This document shows positions 35,049 to 47,276 of a stretch of 64,000 bases of DNA, in pieces. Under the pieces are notes generated by a model. That model worked only from the letters and a program-made list of their open reading frames with translations, made no database searches and had not been told where the DNA came from. Within the stretch, counting starts at the first letter, position 1. Each line of letters starts with the position of its first letter. The translations under genes were made by a program, and so were the position numbers. The DNA comes from Nigrospora sphaerica (lineage: Eukaryota > Ascomycota > Sordariomycetes > Amphisphaeriales > Apiosporaceae), in assembly GCA_018287875.1 (NCBI GenBank), contig JAGVVL010000009.1, positions 1,612,001-1,676,000 on the forward strand. Direction: 5' to 3'.

Positions 35049-37814
35049 TTTCGGGATCGGGGTGCGGGGGTTGGTGGTGTTGGTGGTGTTTGTTGTCGGA
35101 TGGGTTGGCAATGTTGAAGTGCGAGCGTGCGTGCGGTGTCTTGAAGCGTGGGTGCTCGCTGTCACTCCGGATAGCGGGGCAAACGGCCGACTTGCGCGTC
35201 TAGGGGCTCACTTGCTGCTGTATCCATCCATCGGTTCCGTGGATGGAATCCCATGCGTCCGTCCCATCCATGGATGATAGCAATTGGACAGCTGGCCGAC
35301 TACGCGCCCTCTGGCCAATTGGGATTAGCGCCGCCCGATAGTACTACATATGTACGTAATGTACCTACATACATACGTCTTCACGGTGCACCAGTCACCG
35401 TCGAGTCGAGGCGAGAGCATCGGCTGACTCCCCCTGGATTCAGGATTCGGACGAAGAAATCCAGGGCGGCCGGGTCGGCCTAGGACACGTGGGAACCGGA
35501 AGCCATGTTCTGGGTGACGGGGTCTGGCCCGGACGCGGCAGGCCCTGCCATCAGGAGGACATGCTCGGGCTGGAACACTGCCACAACTGGCTCGGTTTGG
35601 TGTCCAAAGCCACCAGCCTCCCCCCCTTTCATCCTTCGCAGGCCGTTGTGGACGCTTCCCCGTTCACCCATTTCTCTTCACCGAAGACCAACAAGGCTAC
35701 GAGGAGGGGGCTGTGCCGAGTGATGCCTGGGAGCCATTATGGGGAGCGTCGAGGGGCCAGCGACGTCACGGCCCACGACGAGCTGAATTGACGGTCAGTA
35801 ATGCCATCGCATCCCAGTCAACACCTAGATACTCCTACTCGCATGGGACCCGGCCCGCCGGGCTGCTTGTCACCTTGAGTCGTAGATCACCGGATTTGCC
35901 TACCGCAGCGCGACCGTGGGTGTCGCCAGGGTCCAAGACATGGATCAGTCGACGGCTCGCCGATTCCATCATGCACAGGGGTGGTAGTGTCGCCAGCACC
36001 CGCCGTATTGGCCCAAGCCGCAAGTGGGTGTTCGGCCTCGGGCCACTGGGCCCAGACGGCGTCGGTTCCTGCAGTGGGTGTACGAGAAGGGGGGGACGCA
36101 CAGGGCAAAGCGCACACCCTCTGCTGAATGCCGCACCAGGGCGGCATGCTCACGCATCGGGTTGCTTTTCCCCCCTGGGGCCGTTCGTGATGGGCGTTTG
36201 GTCCCAATTTGCGTCCAGGCCCGCTGGAAGTGGAAAATGCAAAAGCCCGCCAAGCCCCCACCCGACGTCACTCCATGGCGAAGGGCGAGAGACGCGCGAC
36301 CGCGCCCGCTGCGCGCCCGCTGCGCGACCTGGTTAGGCGTGACTCACGCCTCATTGAAACAGCCTCCGAACTTTCCTCACCGAAACACCAAATAGAACAG
36401 GAAAAGGTAGAGAGGAGACCGGCGACCCCCGACAGATGCAGGCCACCGACCTAGAGTTTCCATGGGCCTGCGAGTGCGTATCTGCATCGTTCTTGGCAGG
36501 CAACCAGGCAGAAACCCGACCTACTTAGCACCAGCGTTTTTGCCGGTCCAGATGACCAGATTCCTGGCCGCCAGCGAGCGCCTCCTGGCTGGCTGGCTGG
36601 CTGTTGGGCCCTGTCTTCTTTGGTCGTGTGCGCTTATACGTTACAGTGACCCCAATTGGGGGTTTGGGTGAATCAGCTGGGGACAGGTTCCGGCCCAATC
36701 CGGCCTCGACGGCGACGTAGACGGCCTGACAGTTCGTTTCTAGCCGGGGCAGTTGATCAGTTTCGTTTTGTTTCGCCCTCGCCCCCGGCCCCCAGGCTGT
36801 GGTGCCGCGGACGGAGCGGCTGAAAGCTCAGCCGTTGTTGACAGGGCAGGGCTCTCTCTCGGGCTCCCGTCTTCGCTCGCAACAAGTGCTGTTCTCCCTC
36901 GCCCAGGGCTGTAAGTCAGTAAGCAATGCGCCGCCCCCTTCAGTGGGACCTCATTCAACTTTCCCCGTAAGCAATTGGGGGCTTTCCCACGTTCAAGAGC
37001 CCATTCTCGGCCTCGTCGCGGCACGGCGGACTTTTTGTACTGTTGCTTTTCGCGCCACCAGACCTGCCTGCGCCCTGCTGCGTGGGCGAGGGTGAAACGG
37101 GGGATGGATGGCCGACATGTGTTTTGTCCACTTCCACCCTCCATCTACCCCAGAGTAGAGCCCGGATGCAGGTGCATGATACTAGCGGCCCCTCCTCCAC
37201 CCGGCCCACCTTCGCCAACTACATCCCGCGCCTAGGCCCCCTCCCAAAAAGAGCCCCCACTGCCGTCATCTGGCTACCTAGGTCATTGTAGGTGCCTTCG
37301 CTCTACCCTTTACCATGCGGCGCCTTTTGCGACAGCTGCCTTGAGCTAGGCGTCCTGGTTTCTCCCCCACGACGTGCCTGAGAAGACAGGCTGTGACTCA
37401 CGGCGGGCTATGCTTTCGGTGTGTGCACGGTGAAGCCTTGACTCTTTTTGCCTGCAAGAGCCGTCGATGATGTAGGTATGCGTGGACGGGGGGCACCTCT
37501 ATCTAGTACGAGAGTTGCCTGCCCGGTCTGGCTCCTTGCCTCGTGGGAGATCCGTGGCCCGGGTCTGCCTAAGGAGGCAGTGAACCCGACAGCATACCCC
37601 CGTGTGCTACCGGCCTGGACGATGTCTTCTAATTGCCTACCCGGGACGAGTACGTACTCTGCCTCTTCACTTCGTGCCGTCGACAGAGGCAAGATATAAA
37701 CAGTTCCTCTCTGCCCTTCCCAGGCCTCTTCTGTCTCTATCCACCCACACATATTCCAAAGACAGACAACCTTGGCCCAAACCCAGCAGCACTCTTCCGC
37801 TCTCACCCCCCCTG
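35049..37814. other. 2.8-kb divergent intergenic region
   Basis: Lies between the FKBP gene (minus) and a small plus-strand gene. Open frames up to about 200 codons show no domain and sit in several frames at once, as expected of GC-rich noncoding DNA. A (GGCT)4 run is near 36586-36602. Confidence 0.45.
37695..37700 (+). promoter_or_regulatory. TATA box of the small Ser/Tyr-rich gene
   Basis: TATAAA 115 bp upstream of the ATG at 37815, followed by a pyrimidine-rich leader. It argues against longer models starting at 37602. Confidence 0.5.
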
Positions 37815-38192
37815 ATGAGCTCCTACTACCAGTCGTCCAAGTCCGTTGTAGTTCACAACGACCGGTATCTCTACCCACGTCAGCCCTCGGCCGACTATTC
37901 CTATTCGAGGTCGTCCACCGGCTCGTCCGCCTACCACTCTTCCACCATGCCCACCTGCACGACCACCACCTCGTCCGGCTCCTCCTCCCAGGCCAGCCAG
38001 ACGTACCGGTCTGGCGACTCTAGTATGCCCCCCCACCCGTTACCCTACCGAAGAGCCCCCACCGGTATTAACCGTATCTCGACAGAAGACGGTATCAAGA
38101 CGACATCCAGCAAGGGCAAAGTGACGGTCGTGAACCACAACGGCAGTAGAAGCTGGGACAAATACGATCCTCACCCCGAGTACCGGCGCTGA
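37815..38192 (+). CDS. Small Ser/Tyr-rich protein of unknown function
   Basis: A single-exon frame of 125 residues that I do not recognise. The N-terminal half is rich in Ser, Tyr and Thr (MSSYYQSSKSVVVHNDRYLY). The C-terminal third is basic and polar, ending in SRSWDKYDPHPEYRR. There is no signal peptide, membrane segment or Cys-rich motif, and the protein is probably disordered. Support for its being real comes from the TATA box 115 bp upstream, the pyrimidine-rich leader and C-biased third codon positions, especially in the second half. The ATG at 37815 is preferred to an upstream start at 37602 because that lies before the TATA box. Confidence 0.6.
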   Translation: MSSYYQSSKSVVVHNDRYLYPRQPSADYSYSRSSTGSSAYHSSTMPTCTTTTSSGSSSQASQTYRSGDSSMPPHPLPYRRAPTGINRISTEDGIKTTSSKGKVTVVNHNGSRSWDKYDPHPEYRR

Positions 38193-40419
38193 TCCCAACC
38201 CTCACCTCATCCTCATACTCTTTGATTTTTGGCGTTCACACCGGGGCGATGTTAGAGGCTACGACATGGAAATGATACCACAAAACAAAAACACACAAGC
38301 ACCCCCAAAACATCTACACTCGGACGAATATTCATACAGCATAGAGATGTCGCGAGGCAGATAGAGAATGGGGGGCCCGCAACCTCCGGTCCCTTCCCAC
38401 CTACCTAATCAGATAGAATTTTCCCTAAATACGAATCCGTCACCACCTGGCGTGGGCTCAACACCACCCGACTTCTGTGATTTTTCTCGTGAAACCCTTT
38501 TCCCACTCGTGTGACAGGTGACGTTGGACGATCCGTCGTCCCGATCAAGTAGTCAGCCGCAACTTGCAACCACTGCCCTACCAGGAGGGGGTGCGCGCCG
38601 GCACACAGATTTGGGCATGCCTCGTTCCATTGGGCCGCGACCGGGGCGAGGATGCGGATGGCGACATGCGTGACAGGCAGCAGGCAATCAGCAACTTTGA
38701 GTATGAGCATGTACTTGTGTCTATATGTATGTGTGTGTGTATGTTTTGTATGTATGGATGTATGCAGGGACGTATGCAGGGACTTGCATACAGGATTCGA
38801 CGGCCCGCGGAGGATTGGGAGGCGGCGGTATGTAACCCTTCTTCTGCACGCGCCAGGCACAGGAGCACCGCACACACATGGCGCCCACATTCCCTCTCCC
38901 CGCAGCCAGGCAACCACGAGCATCTCGTGCGGGGGTGCCGATCCGATCCCCCCGTTTGTTGGTTTCCCAGCACTGCAGGGGATGGTCCCGAAGGGGGGGC
39001 GGTGGCCTGAGGCCTCGCACTCGTGTGGATGAAGAGACGAGAGTCCGCTGCCTACCCGGCGTGCCGACGCGCATCCCCTTCTTCGCCTCCAGCTTCCCAA
39101 GGACGAAGGCGACGGAAAAGGGGGATCCACCCGCATATCTCGGGAACGAGCTCCTCTCCCATCGCTTCACCTAAAGGCTGAGCCCGACATAGACATCCCG
39201 TGGGAGAACCCAGCAATGGAAGGAAGTGCTGTGGGTGCGTTGGCCGACTTCACCTGGCACCCGCGGCCACGGCATCACCACCCAGGCCTGTCGATGCGCC
39301 TGCCCCCGAGGTCAGCATCCGACAATATGGGGCGCTCTGTCACTTGCGGTCTGGGTTGCAGACGAAAAGGAGGCGCGGTGGGAATGACGGCAGTCCACCG
39401 GCCGCTAAAGCCGACTCGGGTATTTGCTTGTCTAGGGCCGGGGACTTGAAATACAACCCTTGGTCAAGTCCCTGTAGCCGTTGTACATCATGCTTTCAAC
39501 TCCTCCTGGCCACTCTCCACCAATAGCTAGGCAGGGCGAGCGGCCGACGGCTGCCTGGAGATGCAGTCCAAGGGATGGTAGGCATGCGGCTGACTTTTGT
39601 CTTTGGACGCCACTCCCTGGCATCAGGACCATGCGGGGGCCGGGCCGTTCCCGGCAGGGACCCGGCAGGGACCCGGTGGCGGGAAGTCAACTCCGATCGG
39701 AGACGTCGACGTACAAAAGGACCCCCCGGAAAGGCGCAGGGCTGGGTCTATGGCGCGGGTCCGTCTCCGCGAGCCAATCCGGCAGCCCACGCGGGACGAA
39801 GAGCAGCCGGAAACTATCAAAAGGGAGAAAAAGAAAGAAAAAGAAAAGGGAAAGCGAGGGTTTTTGTCAGGGAGGTAAGTCTTGTACACGACCCCTGTCG
39901 TTCCGGAAACACAGGCCCGAGTCGCAGTCCGAACATTCCCCCCTCCCGACCCTCAGCGGCATATTCCCCACAGGGACCGAACGCGCCGAAGACGCATGCG
40001 AGATACGCGGTGAGCGGGTTCGGGTAGGACAGCAGCCGCATGCCACCGACCCCCCTCGTCGACGGGCGGCGGGCGGCGGGCTCTCTACCTTCTTATAGGC
40101 CGATTGCTGAGTAAGAGACCCGTCACGCGTGGCGGGAACGCGGGGCTGACGGCCGCGTTGGGTGAGAGGCCCAGGTCGCCGGGGGGGGGAAGAACCGGGG
40201 GGTGTGGGGAGCTGAAAGACGGCATTTGGGAATCGCCACCCCTTGCGAGGGTTAAAGAGAGGGGGATTCGATCTCCCGTGACTCTATAAAGGCACCGCGA
40301 TAAGTCGGTCGGGCAGGAGGCGAAACGAGCGGACTTGTCCATCTTCCCCAACCTCCCCCTTGCCGTTGCGCCCGCCTCCCCCGTAGGGAAAGCAGAAAAC
40401 CCACACCATCAAGCACGCC
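38193..40419. other. 2.2-kb intergenic region
   Basis: Separates two plus-strand genes. It holds a short TG/TATG-rich stretch (about 38715-38785) and a purine-rich A/G tract (about 39816-39855). Open frames on both strands lack recognisable content. Confidence 0.45.
40285..40290 (+). promoter_or_regulatory. TATA box of the FAD oxidase gene
   Basis: TATAAA 130 bp upstream of the ATG at 40420, followed by a C/T-rich leader. Confidence 0.5.
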
Positions 40420-42583
40420 ATGGACAGAGACGTCGTCTTCCCCCTCCGGAGGGCGGCCCGGCTCCTCGTCGCCGTCCTCCTCGCGGGCCCGTCGGTCCTG
40501 GCCGTGGCCGGCGCCGGCTACGTTGACGACGCCGCGTGGGCGGCGCTCAACACAAGCGTGGGGGGTCGCCTGGGGCGCGCCGAGCCCCTGGCGCGGCCGT
40601 GCTTCGCGGCGTACCGCGGCGCCGCGACGGCCGTCGACGAGGCGGCGTGCGCGGCGGTGCGCGCGGGCTACACGACCAACGCGGCGCGCGTCGGCCTGCC
40701 AGGCGCCTACATGCAACAGCAGAGCGAGGGGTGCCTCGCCGAGCCGGCGGACCAGTGCCTGCTGGACGGCGCGGTGACGCCGGCCGCGGTGCCCCCCGCC
40801 GGCACCACATGCGGCCAGGGCAGCGTGCCCGACCGCTACCTCGAGGTCCGGCACGCCGACGACGTCGTGGCCGCGCTCGCCTTCGCGCGCGCCCGCCGCC
40901 GCGGCGGCGGCGCCGACGTGCCTCTCGTCGTCAAGAACAGCGGCCACGACTACATGACGCGCAGCAGCGGCCGCGGCGCCCTCGCCCTCTGGCTCCACCG
41001 CCTCAAGGGTCTCGTCTACCACGACGACTTCACCCCCGCCGGCTGCGCTAAGGGCGTTGGCCGCGCCCTCACCGCCGCCGCCGGCGAGCTGACTGGCGAT
41101 GCCCTCGTCTTCGCCGCCGCCCACAACAGCACCCTCGTGGCCGGTTACGTAGGACAGCCCCCCTTTCCTTTTAGTCTTTCTTTGTGTCCCCCTTTTACTC
41201 CTTCCCCCGCCCCATCTAATCGCCCGTCCCACCGCTCTCACAACATCGCTTGGAGACGAGGTTGCTAACGCCGGGAACCGGGCCCGCAGTCTCCCACGAT
41301 CGCGCTGTCGGGCGGCTGGACGCTGGGGGGTGGGCACAGCGTGCTGTCGCCGGCGTACGGGATGGGGGCAGACCGGGTCGTCGAGTTCGACGTGGTGACG
41401 CCCGACGGCGCGCGGCGGACGGCCAACGCCTGCCAGCACGCCGACCTGTTCCGCGCGCTGCGCGGCGGCGGCGTCGGCGCCACCTTCGGCGTCGTGCTGG
41501 CCGCCACGCACCGCCTCGAGCCGAGCGGGCCCGTCGCCGTCGCCCAGCTCAACCTGCCCGCCGCCACCCTCACCGCCGCCACCGCCCGCGCCTGGGTCGC
41601 GCTCCAGGCCCGTAACTCCCTCCGCTGGGGCCGCGAGGGCTGGGGCGGCCACAGCGCTGGCTCCTACCTCACCCACGTCAACCCCCTGGCCCCCATGGCC
41701 AACCTGACCGACGGCGCCGCCGCCGCCGCCGCCTCCATGCGCGATGCCACCGATGTAAGCCACCTCCGGTGTTTCTTTGTTACCCTACCCCAGCACGTAT
41801 CCCTCCCGATGTAACCCCCGTTACGCTTTATTTCCGACGTTCTGGCCTAAGAGTTGCTCCGAATCCCGCTCCGCGGACACGTATTTTGGAAACTCACTAA
41901 CCCCCGGATGACGGTAGTTTGTCCTCGCGCACGGCGGCAAGAGCGTTGTCGAGGTTTTGCCCGACTTCCTCGCCTTCTGGAACAAGTACGTGGTGGCGGG
42001 GGCGGGCGCGAGCGCGGGGCAGACGCGCGTCATCGGGAGCCGGCTGGTGCCGCAGGCGCTCTTCGCGAGCGAGGCGGGCATCGCCGACATCTTGCGGTAC
42101 GTCGACGGCATCGCCGGCTGGTTCGACGTCCGCAAGCTCTACGTGCCCGTCGGCACGCCCTTCGTCGCCGACGCCGCCGTCGGCCGCCCCGCCGGCGACC
42201 CCGGCACCGCCGTCCACCCGGCCTGGTACGGCGCGCTCTGGAGCCTCTCCAACGGCGTCAGCCTGCCCTGGAACGCGACCTACGACGAGCGCCTGCGAAC
42301 CCTCACCCGGCTGACCGAGGCGACGCGCCAGGCCGAGCGGCTGACGGGCGCCGCCGGTGGGGCCTACGTGAACGAGGCCAACCCCTTCACCGAGAACTGG
42401 AGGGAGACCTGGTGGGGTGACAACTACAAGTTCCTCCTCGGCGTCAAAAGGAAATACGACCCCGACCGCCTGTTCAACTGCTGGAAATGCGTTGGTTTCG
42501 AGGACAAGGACGTGGCGAGTGACAGGTTTCGGTGCCAGGGGAGGCTGCAGGAGGCCATCGTCGAACAGCTCGAGGGGCAATAA
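40420..42583 (+). CDS. Secreted FAD-linked oxidoreductase, berberine-bridge type
   Basis: A VAO-family flavoenzyme with an FAD-binding PCMH domain and a C-terminal berberine-bridge (BBE) segment. Three exons, all in phase 0 (40420-41148, 41290-41754, 41918-42583), give 619 residues. The N-terminus has a signal peptide after a short basic stretch. The FAD domain includes VKNSGHDYMTRSSGRGALAL, where H176 is the expected covalent attachment site, and IALSGGWTLGGGHSVLSP. The end carries YVNEANPFTENW, WGDNYKFLLGVKRKYDP and CWKCVGFED, the classic BBE finish. Members oxidise oligosaccharides or secondary metabolites; the substrate here is unknown. No other biosynthetic gene flanks it, so a metabolite cluster is not indicated. 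GC content is exceptionally high. Confidence 0.93.
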
Positions 42584-43046
42584 GGGCGGGCGGAAATGGC
42601 TCCGTGGGGCGTTCGCACACCGGTGGTCGGTGTACAAATCAGGCAACCCTCTGCGCATCGAGATGCGGCTCCTCCTGCTCACGTCCTCGATGGCATTGAC
42701 AACGCGTGGTCGCAGGTATGGATGCCGCGGATATGGATGTTGACGCATCTTGTGAAGCGCGGCTCATGACGAACAGGGTAGGCTGGCGTTCAGTTCGGGT
42801 TCACATGACGACTGCACAAGTATACAAGGCTGTGCAATATATCCGAGAACCATGAGTACATCCATTGCCCGCTGTATTCTCCATAGAAATGCAAAGTACG
42901 CTGAAAATGCGCCGAACACGCAATGAAATTATCCTGACTCCTTTGTTCCCATGCACCCCCACAGGTATCCGCCCGTGGTTTTGTCGTCATTACAGACGGG
43001 CTCGAACGATGTCGCGGCCCTTAAAAATGCAGAGTGATGAATGCCG
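42584..43046. other. Convergent 3' intergenic region
   Basis: Lies between the stop codons of the FAD oxidase and AVT3-type genes, which converge. Nothing recognised. Confidence 0.5.
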
Positions 43047-44789
43047 TCAAAGGAAGCTGTTGGCAATGGTAACGATGGTCGTGTAGACCATGCAGACGAT
43101 ACCGAGTGCCATCAAGGCCAAGTCGAATACCTTTTCGCGTCGCGTGCTGGCCACGCTCCGGTAGTGGAGGAAAGGCGGGTAGATGTAGACCAGAGGGACG
43201 CATGCGAAGGAACCGATCAGCGCGACGAGACGGTCAAGGCTTCCGGCACCCCAGACCGCAATGGCTCCGCACACAATCACAGTGACGGCCCGAAACACAT
43301 TTTTCTTCCACTTGGTCGCGAGACTCTTCTTGCCCGAGTGGTGGCCAAAAGTTTCGCTTTCGATGATACGCGTGGCCGGGAAAAGCTGGACGGGGTTGCC
43401 CACCAGCACCGCCAGGGAGTACAGGAACTGCACTGCGTTGACGAATTTGCTGCTCTGCGGGTAGTTGTTGATAATCTCGATGTAGGTGTTGTCGCCAAAC
43501 GTGGCGTAACACAGAGCACCGACGGATGTGAAAACGACGGTGATAATCAGCATGATGAGGCCCAGAATGCCCTCGAACTTCTCCGGCTCGGCCATGGCGG
43601 ACTCTATCGGCAGGATAAGACCGATGCCCTCAAAGGTGAAGATGGCCGATCCTATCATCAGAGTATACGACTCGGGGTTGAAGAGGACCACCGTTTTGTG
43701 CATGCCGTCGGTGATCAGATGCGAGACGTCGTAATAGTAGATGTAACCGAGTCCGATGAGGATGCAGGCGTCGGCCAAGAGAGCAGCCGCACCCAGTTTG
43801 GATATATTCCTGATGCAGGCCAGGGGGATCAGAATGATGACCTGAATGCCGATGAGCATGGTCGACGACAGTGGATTTCCGCCCTTGATGACGGCGTTGA
43901 AGAAGGAAAGCATGTTCTCGGCCACGAAAACGATGCCAGTGCAGACAAAACCGAGCTGCGACAGAGTGATGGAGCTCAGAATCAAATTGCGCATGCCATT
44001 GCCGGCGATGGCTTGACCCAGCTCGCCGTAACCGCCGGGGTGTCGTTTCTTACAGCCAAGCAGGAGGTGAAACGAGACCATGGAGACGGCGGCCACCAAA
44101 ACCATTGTGATCGAGGAGAAAAGGATGCCGCCGTTGTTGAAGGCCTTGGGCAGGAACATGATGCCCGTCCCGATAAAGGCCTTCAGCAGCGTGAAAAAGG
44201 TCTTCCAGTAGCCGGCCGTGGCGGTCCTAGTGGGGCGTATGCTCCGGCGACGGCCGCGGCCCAGAAGAGGTCTCAACTCGGGCGGTTGTTCTCCACCGGT
44301 TTGGGCCTCCTCATCGTCCTCGAACTCGACAGCCTCGTCGTCCGAGTCGTCCAGGTCTTCGCCGGCGAAGTTGCCGTAAAGGCCGAGGAACTCGACGAAA
44401 TTCCGGGTGAAGGGAATCTGGGAGGCGAAATCCCGCTTCTGGCGCTGCTGAAGGTAGGCGCGGCGGAAACCGCCAGGGCCCATTTGCTGGCCCACGGGCA
44501 TGACCTCGTCCTCAAACGGGTGGTCCTGTTCCGTGTGGTGGAACGTGTTGGCGCGCTTGTGCATCTTGGCGCGCGCGGCCGTCTTGAAAACATCACGGTG
44601 CATGTCGCCACCAGGCAGCTTGAGTGACGAGATCTCAGCCGGGGGATCCGGCGTGGACGAGTCGGCACGATCTGCGCCAACGTCCGTGGAGCTGTCGAAG
44701 ACATAGCCGTGGCCGCCGGGGAGAACCTCGGACACCAATTGAGCATCCCGACGGTCCTCGGCCGAAGGGGGAGCATCGGTGGACATCAT
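43047..44789 (-). CDS. Vacuolar amino-acid transporter, AVT3-type
   Basis: Single-exon gene for a 580-residue member of the amino-acid/auxin permease family. Yeast Avt3 and Avt4 export neutral amino acids from the vacuole. The first 190 residues are hydrophilic, with acidic runs (EDLDDSDDEAVEFEDDEE) and an Arg-rich segment just before the membrane core. The core begins with GYWKTFFTLLKAFIGTGIMF (about residue 193), the family hallmark, and contains about ten or eleven hydrophobic segments. These include FTFEGIGLILPIESAM, ALCYATFGDN and GSFACVPLVYIYPPFLHY. It ends in a last membrane helix. Two ATGs open the frame (44789 and 44786). The direction of transport is inferred from the family. Confidence 0.94.
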   Translation of the reverse strand: MMSTDAPPSAEDRRDAQLVSEVLPGGHGYVFDSSTDVGADRADSSTPDPPAEISSLKLPGGDMHRDVFKTAARAKMHKRANTFHHTEQDHPFEDEVMPVGQQMGPGGFRRAYLQQRQKRDFASQIPFTRNFVEFLGLYGNFAGEDLDDSDDEAVEFEDDEEAQTGGEQPPELRPLLGRGRRRSIRPTRTATAGYWKTFFTLLKAFIGTGIMFLPKAFNNGGILFSSITMVLVAAVSMVSFHLLLGCKKRHPGGYGELGQAIAGNGMRNLILSSITLSQLGFVCTGIVFVAENMLSFFNAVIKGGNPLSSTMLIGIQVIILIPLACIRNISKLGAAALLADACILIGLGYIYYYDVSHLITDGMHKTVVLFNPESYTLMIGSAIFTFEGIGLILPIESAMAEPEKFEGILGLIMLIITVVFTSVGALCYATFGDNTYIEIINNYPQSSKFVNAVQFLYSLAVLVGNPVQLFPATRIIESETFGHHSGKKSLATKWKKNVFRAVTVIVCGAIAVWGAGSLDRLVALIGSFACVPLVYIYPPFLHYRSVASTRREKVFDLALMALGIVCMVYTTIVTIANSFL

Positions 44790-47276
44790 CTTGGCGGAGG
44801 ATGATAGAACACGAATAGGGCCAGGCGTCAGACGGAAAACACGGTAGCACAGGGCGCTGAGCTCTTGGTCTGGTTGGATGGTAACGCCTTGGGCAGGTCG
44901 TTGGGGAAGTATAAAACTAGCTGGCCATTCAGACGGAGACGGGCGAGGTCGAGGCGGTTAAGTAAATAAAGAAAACGACGGTTATGGCGTTACGAATTGC
45001 AACGGATGATGGAGAAGGATGGAAGATTCGATCCGGGGCAGCACGGACGAATAAAAGGACGCCAACGAGTACAGAGTACATGTAACCGGCGGTAGGGTCG
45101 CAGATCCGCAGTGTTTGTCGGCTGCTGGCGGGGGTTGGACGAGCCGATGGGATACACAGTAGACTAGTTGAACCTGGAGGAGAAAAATTGCGGTTGGGTT
45201 GGGTGGATTGGACTGGCCCTGGACGTGGACCTGGACTTGGATCTGGACCTAGACTAGGAAGAGGTAGGTAGCAAAACAGCGGCCACCAAGTCAGTCAGTC
45301 GGCCACGAAAGGTACCTAAAGGGTGTTGTTAGTCGGTCTCTCTATTGTGGACGGGCGGTGACTAACACCACGGCCGTTTCCGCTCCAGGCAGTTCCTGCC
45401 GTTCTCTCTCTCTCTCCTGTCTCCTGCCTCTTCATCTCTGCACGTGGCTGTCGTCCAGCCCTGGCGGGCCTTTGTCCGGCCGTCTGGTTGGGCGGGTGCC
45501 TGTAGATGACGTCCTTTTCGCGGGCCGCGGCCGTAGTGGTGACGGCCTGGCCTGGGGCCTGGCCTCCAGTGGCTCGAATTGTGTGCTGGTTCCCACCGGC
45601 CAACCGGACAGCCAGTGCTAGTCAGTGGCGTGGCTCAAAGCGGGACAAGAAGAGGGGAGTGGACAATCCGATGGCGGGAATCCATGTGTGCAGGTGTCAC
45701 CATCCTACCCATTGGGTAGGAAAAGAAGAATTTATTGCACGTTCGGAACCAAACCGAGCAGTCCCTTTCCTTCCATAGATGACAGCGGCACCGTTAACTC
45801 GCGTTCTGGGCTCCCGCTCCCTTTCTCTCTGACGGCACGCGTCGGCCTCGCTTCGGTACGGAGCATCGGAGACCACAAGACAATGCCGCTATTCCTCATA
45901 AGAGTACACTGTGAAGAAGCCAGGTCCTAGGCTATGGTCTAGATGGTATGGAGGGGATGGGGACTACGCCGCCCGCGTGTGCCAACATTTTCTCACGCCG
46001 CCAAAGTGCCCTGTTGGATTCGTCCACGGCGTGCCCATGGACCGCATTGTATGGGCCTGCCGTTGTCGAACCCTGCAGAAAAACGCGACCCCTCTCATAT
46101 TGTGGGGTACCTAAGCTTCTGCGCGGCGGTGCCAGAAACCAGGGGAGGCAAGTCGGCAGTAATAAAGCCCATCAGCGGCTCCAAAGCCAACTCAAAAAAC
46201 TCATGCCACCGTATAAGTCAGGCATACATAGGTATACATCGCACACGTACACAAACCCAGCACCGTCACATCCGTAAAACGGCATGGCATGCCACGCATG
46301 CACGGTTGCATGCACGCTTTCGAAACATGGCCTCTTCCCCAGACGGACGCCAGGACGGATGGACACATCAGGGAATCGTGGACCCATGGTCCTGACCTCA
46401 CGGGTGAGGGCAGACTGACGGACGGCCTCGCGTTCCCCCAGGATAAGAAGACCCTACTTGCTTGCTGTAGGGTACCCTGACCGTCAATGACCAAACGAGG
46501 TTAAGTAGAAACAGTACGTAAGTATGGGAGATGCGAGTAGATGCCCTCGGTGCTTGTCGACGCCATGATCCGTTTTCCCGTTGCGCACATGGCCTCATCA
46601 TCATGGCCAAGAGCACCGCAGTCATGCCCCAAACTCTATCTCCAGGGCCAGTACTGCACGGCCCGGGATCATGCCCCGGGCGGGCGGGTCCTCTCCCCAA
46701 ATGCCCCCATTCCCATCCCGACCAACCCGCAGCGTCAATGTTGATGCGCCCCCATTCCCCATTCCCCATTCCCGCCATACATCGACCTCATGTATGTATG
46801 TCGACACACTTGACGCCATACTCTCCTACTGCCCCTCACGACTGGCTCTGGCCCGCCCACATGCTAGCGAAACGTGCCTGCGTCGACCTGGAACCACATC
46901 TGGTTTGATGCCGCCCGCCCTGCATCGGAGGAGGGAATGCATCGCGGCGAAAAGCGACAGAGACCCTGGCGTCGACTTCCTGGAAGTGGTTGAATGTGAC
47001 TGATGACTTGCCAGAGCACCCGCCTAGACCCAGGGCAAGGTAGGCCTACCGATTTGCTGGGTAGGTCAAAACAACGCGAGTACTCTCACTTGAGCACCCA
47101 TTTTGATATTTCTTCTCGAATTAACTCGGGCTGATTTTCAAATGTTGCTGTCGGCTGATGAAGCTACCTACTTTATGGATTCACCCTCCAGCTCCATGTC
47201 CTGCCTATCTTGAAGGCGCAGACCTCCTCGCGCAACCGATGCCCAGAACAGAAGAAAAGCAGACGAGGCGTGACCT
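44790..47276. other. 2.5-kb intergenic region
   Basis: Upstream of the AVT3-type gene and downstream of S27. It holds an imperfect (TGGACC)n stretch (about 45217-45250) and three CCCCATT units near 46748-46770. No open frame with support. Confidence 0.5.

Noticed and set aside
40252..41763. 503-codon minus-strand frame across the FAD oxidase gene
   Set aside because: It is an antisense shadow of a very GC-rich coding region whose plus-strand product has complete family motifs.
43041..44627. 528-codon plus-strand frame opposite the AVT3-type gene
   Set aside because: It is antisense to a clear membrane transporter and itself reads as low-complexity charged sequence.
751..44789. A nitrogen-catabolism gene cluster (D-amino-acid oxidase, agmatinase, AVT3-type transporter)
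   Set aside because: The three genes are 13-26 kb apart, separated by unrelated housekeeping genes, and show no shared promoter element that I could see.
37815..44789. A secondary-metabolite cluster around the FAD oxidase
   Set aside because: No synthase, cytochrome P450, methyltransferase or efflux gene is nearby; the neighbours are a small unknown protein and a vacuolar transporter.
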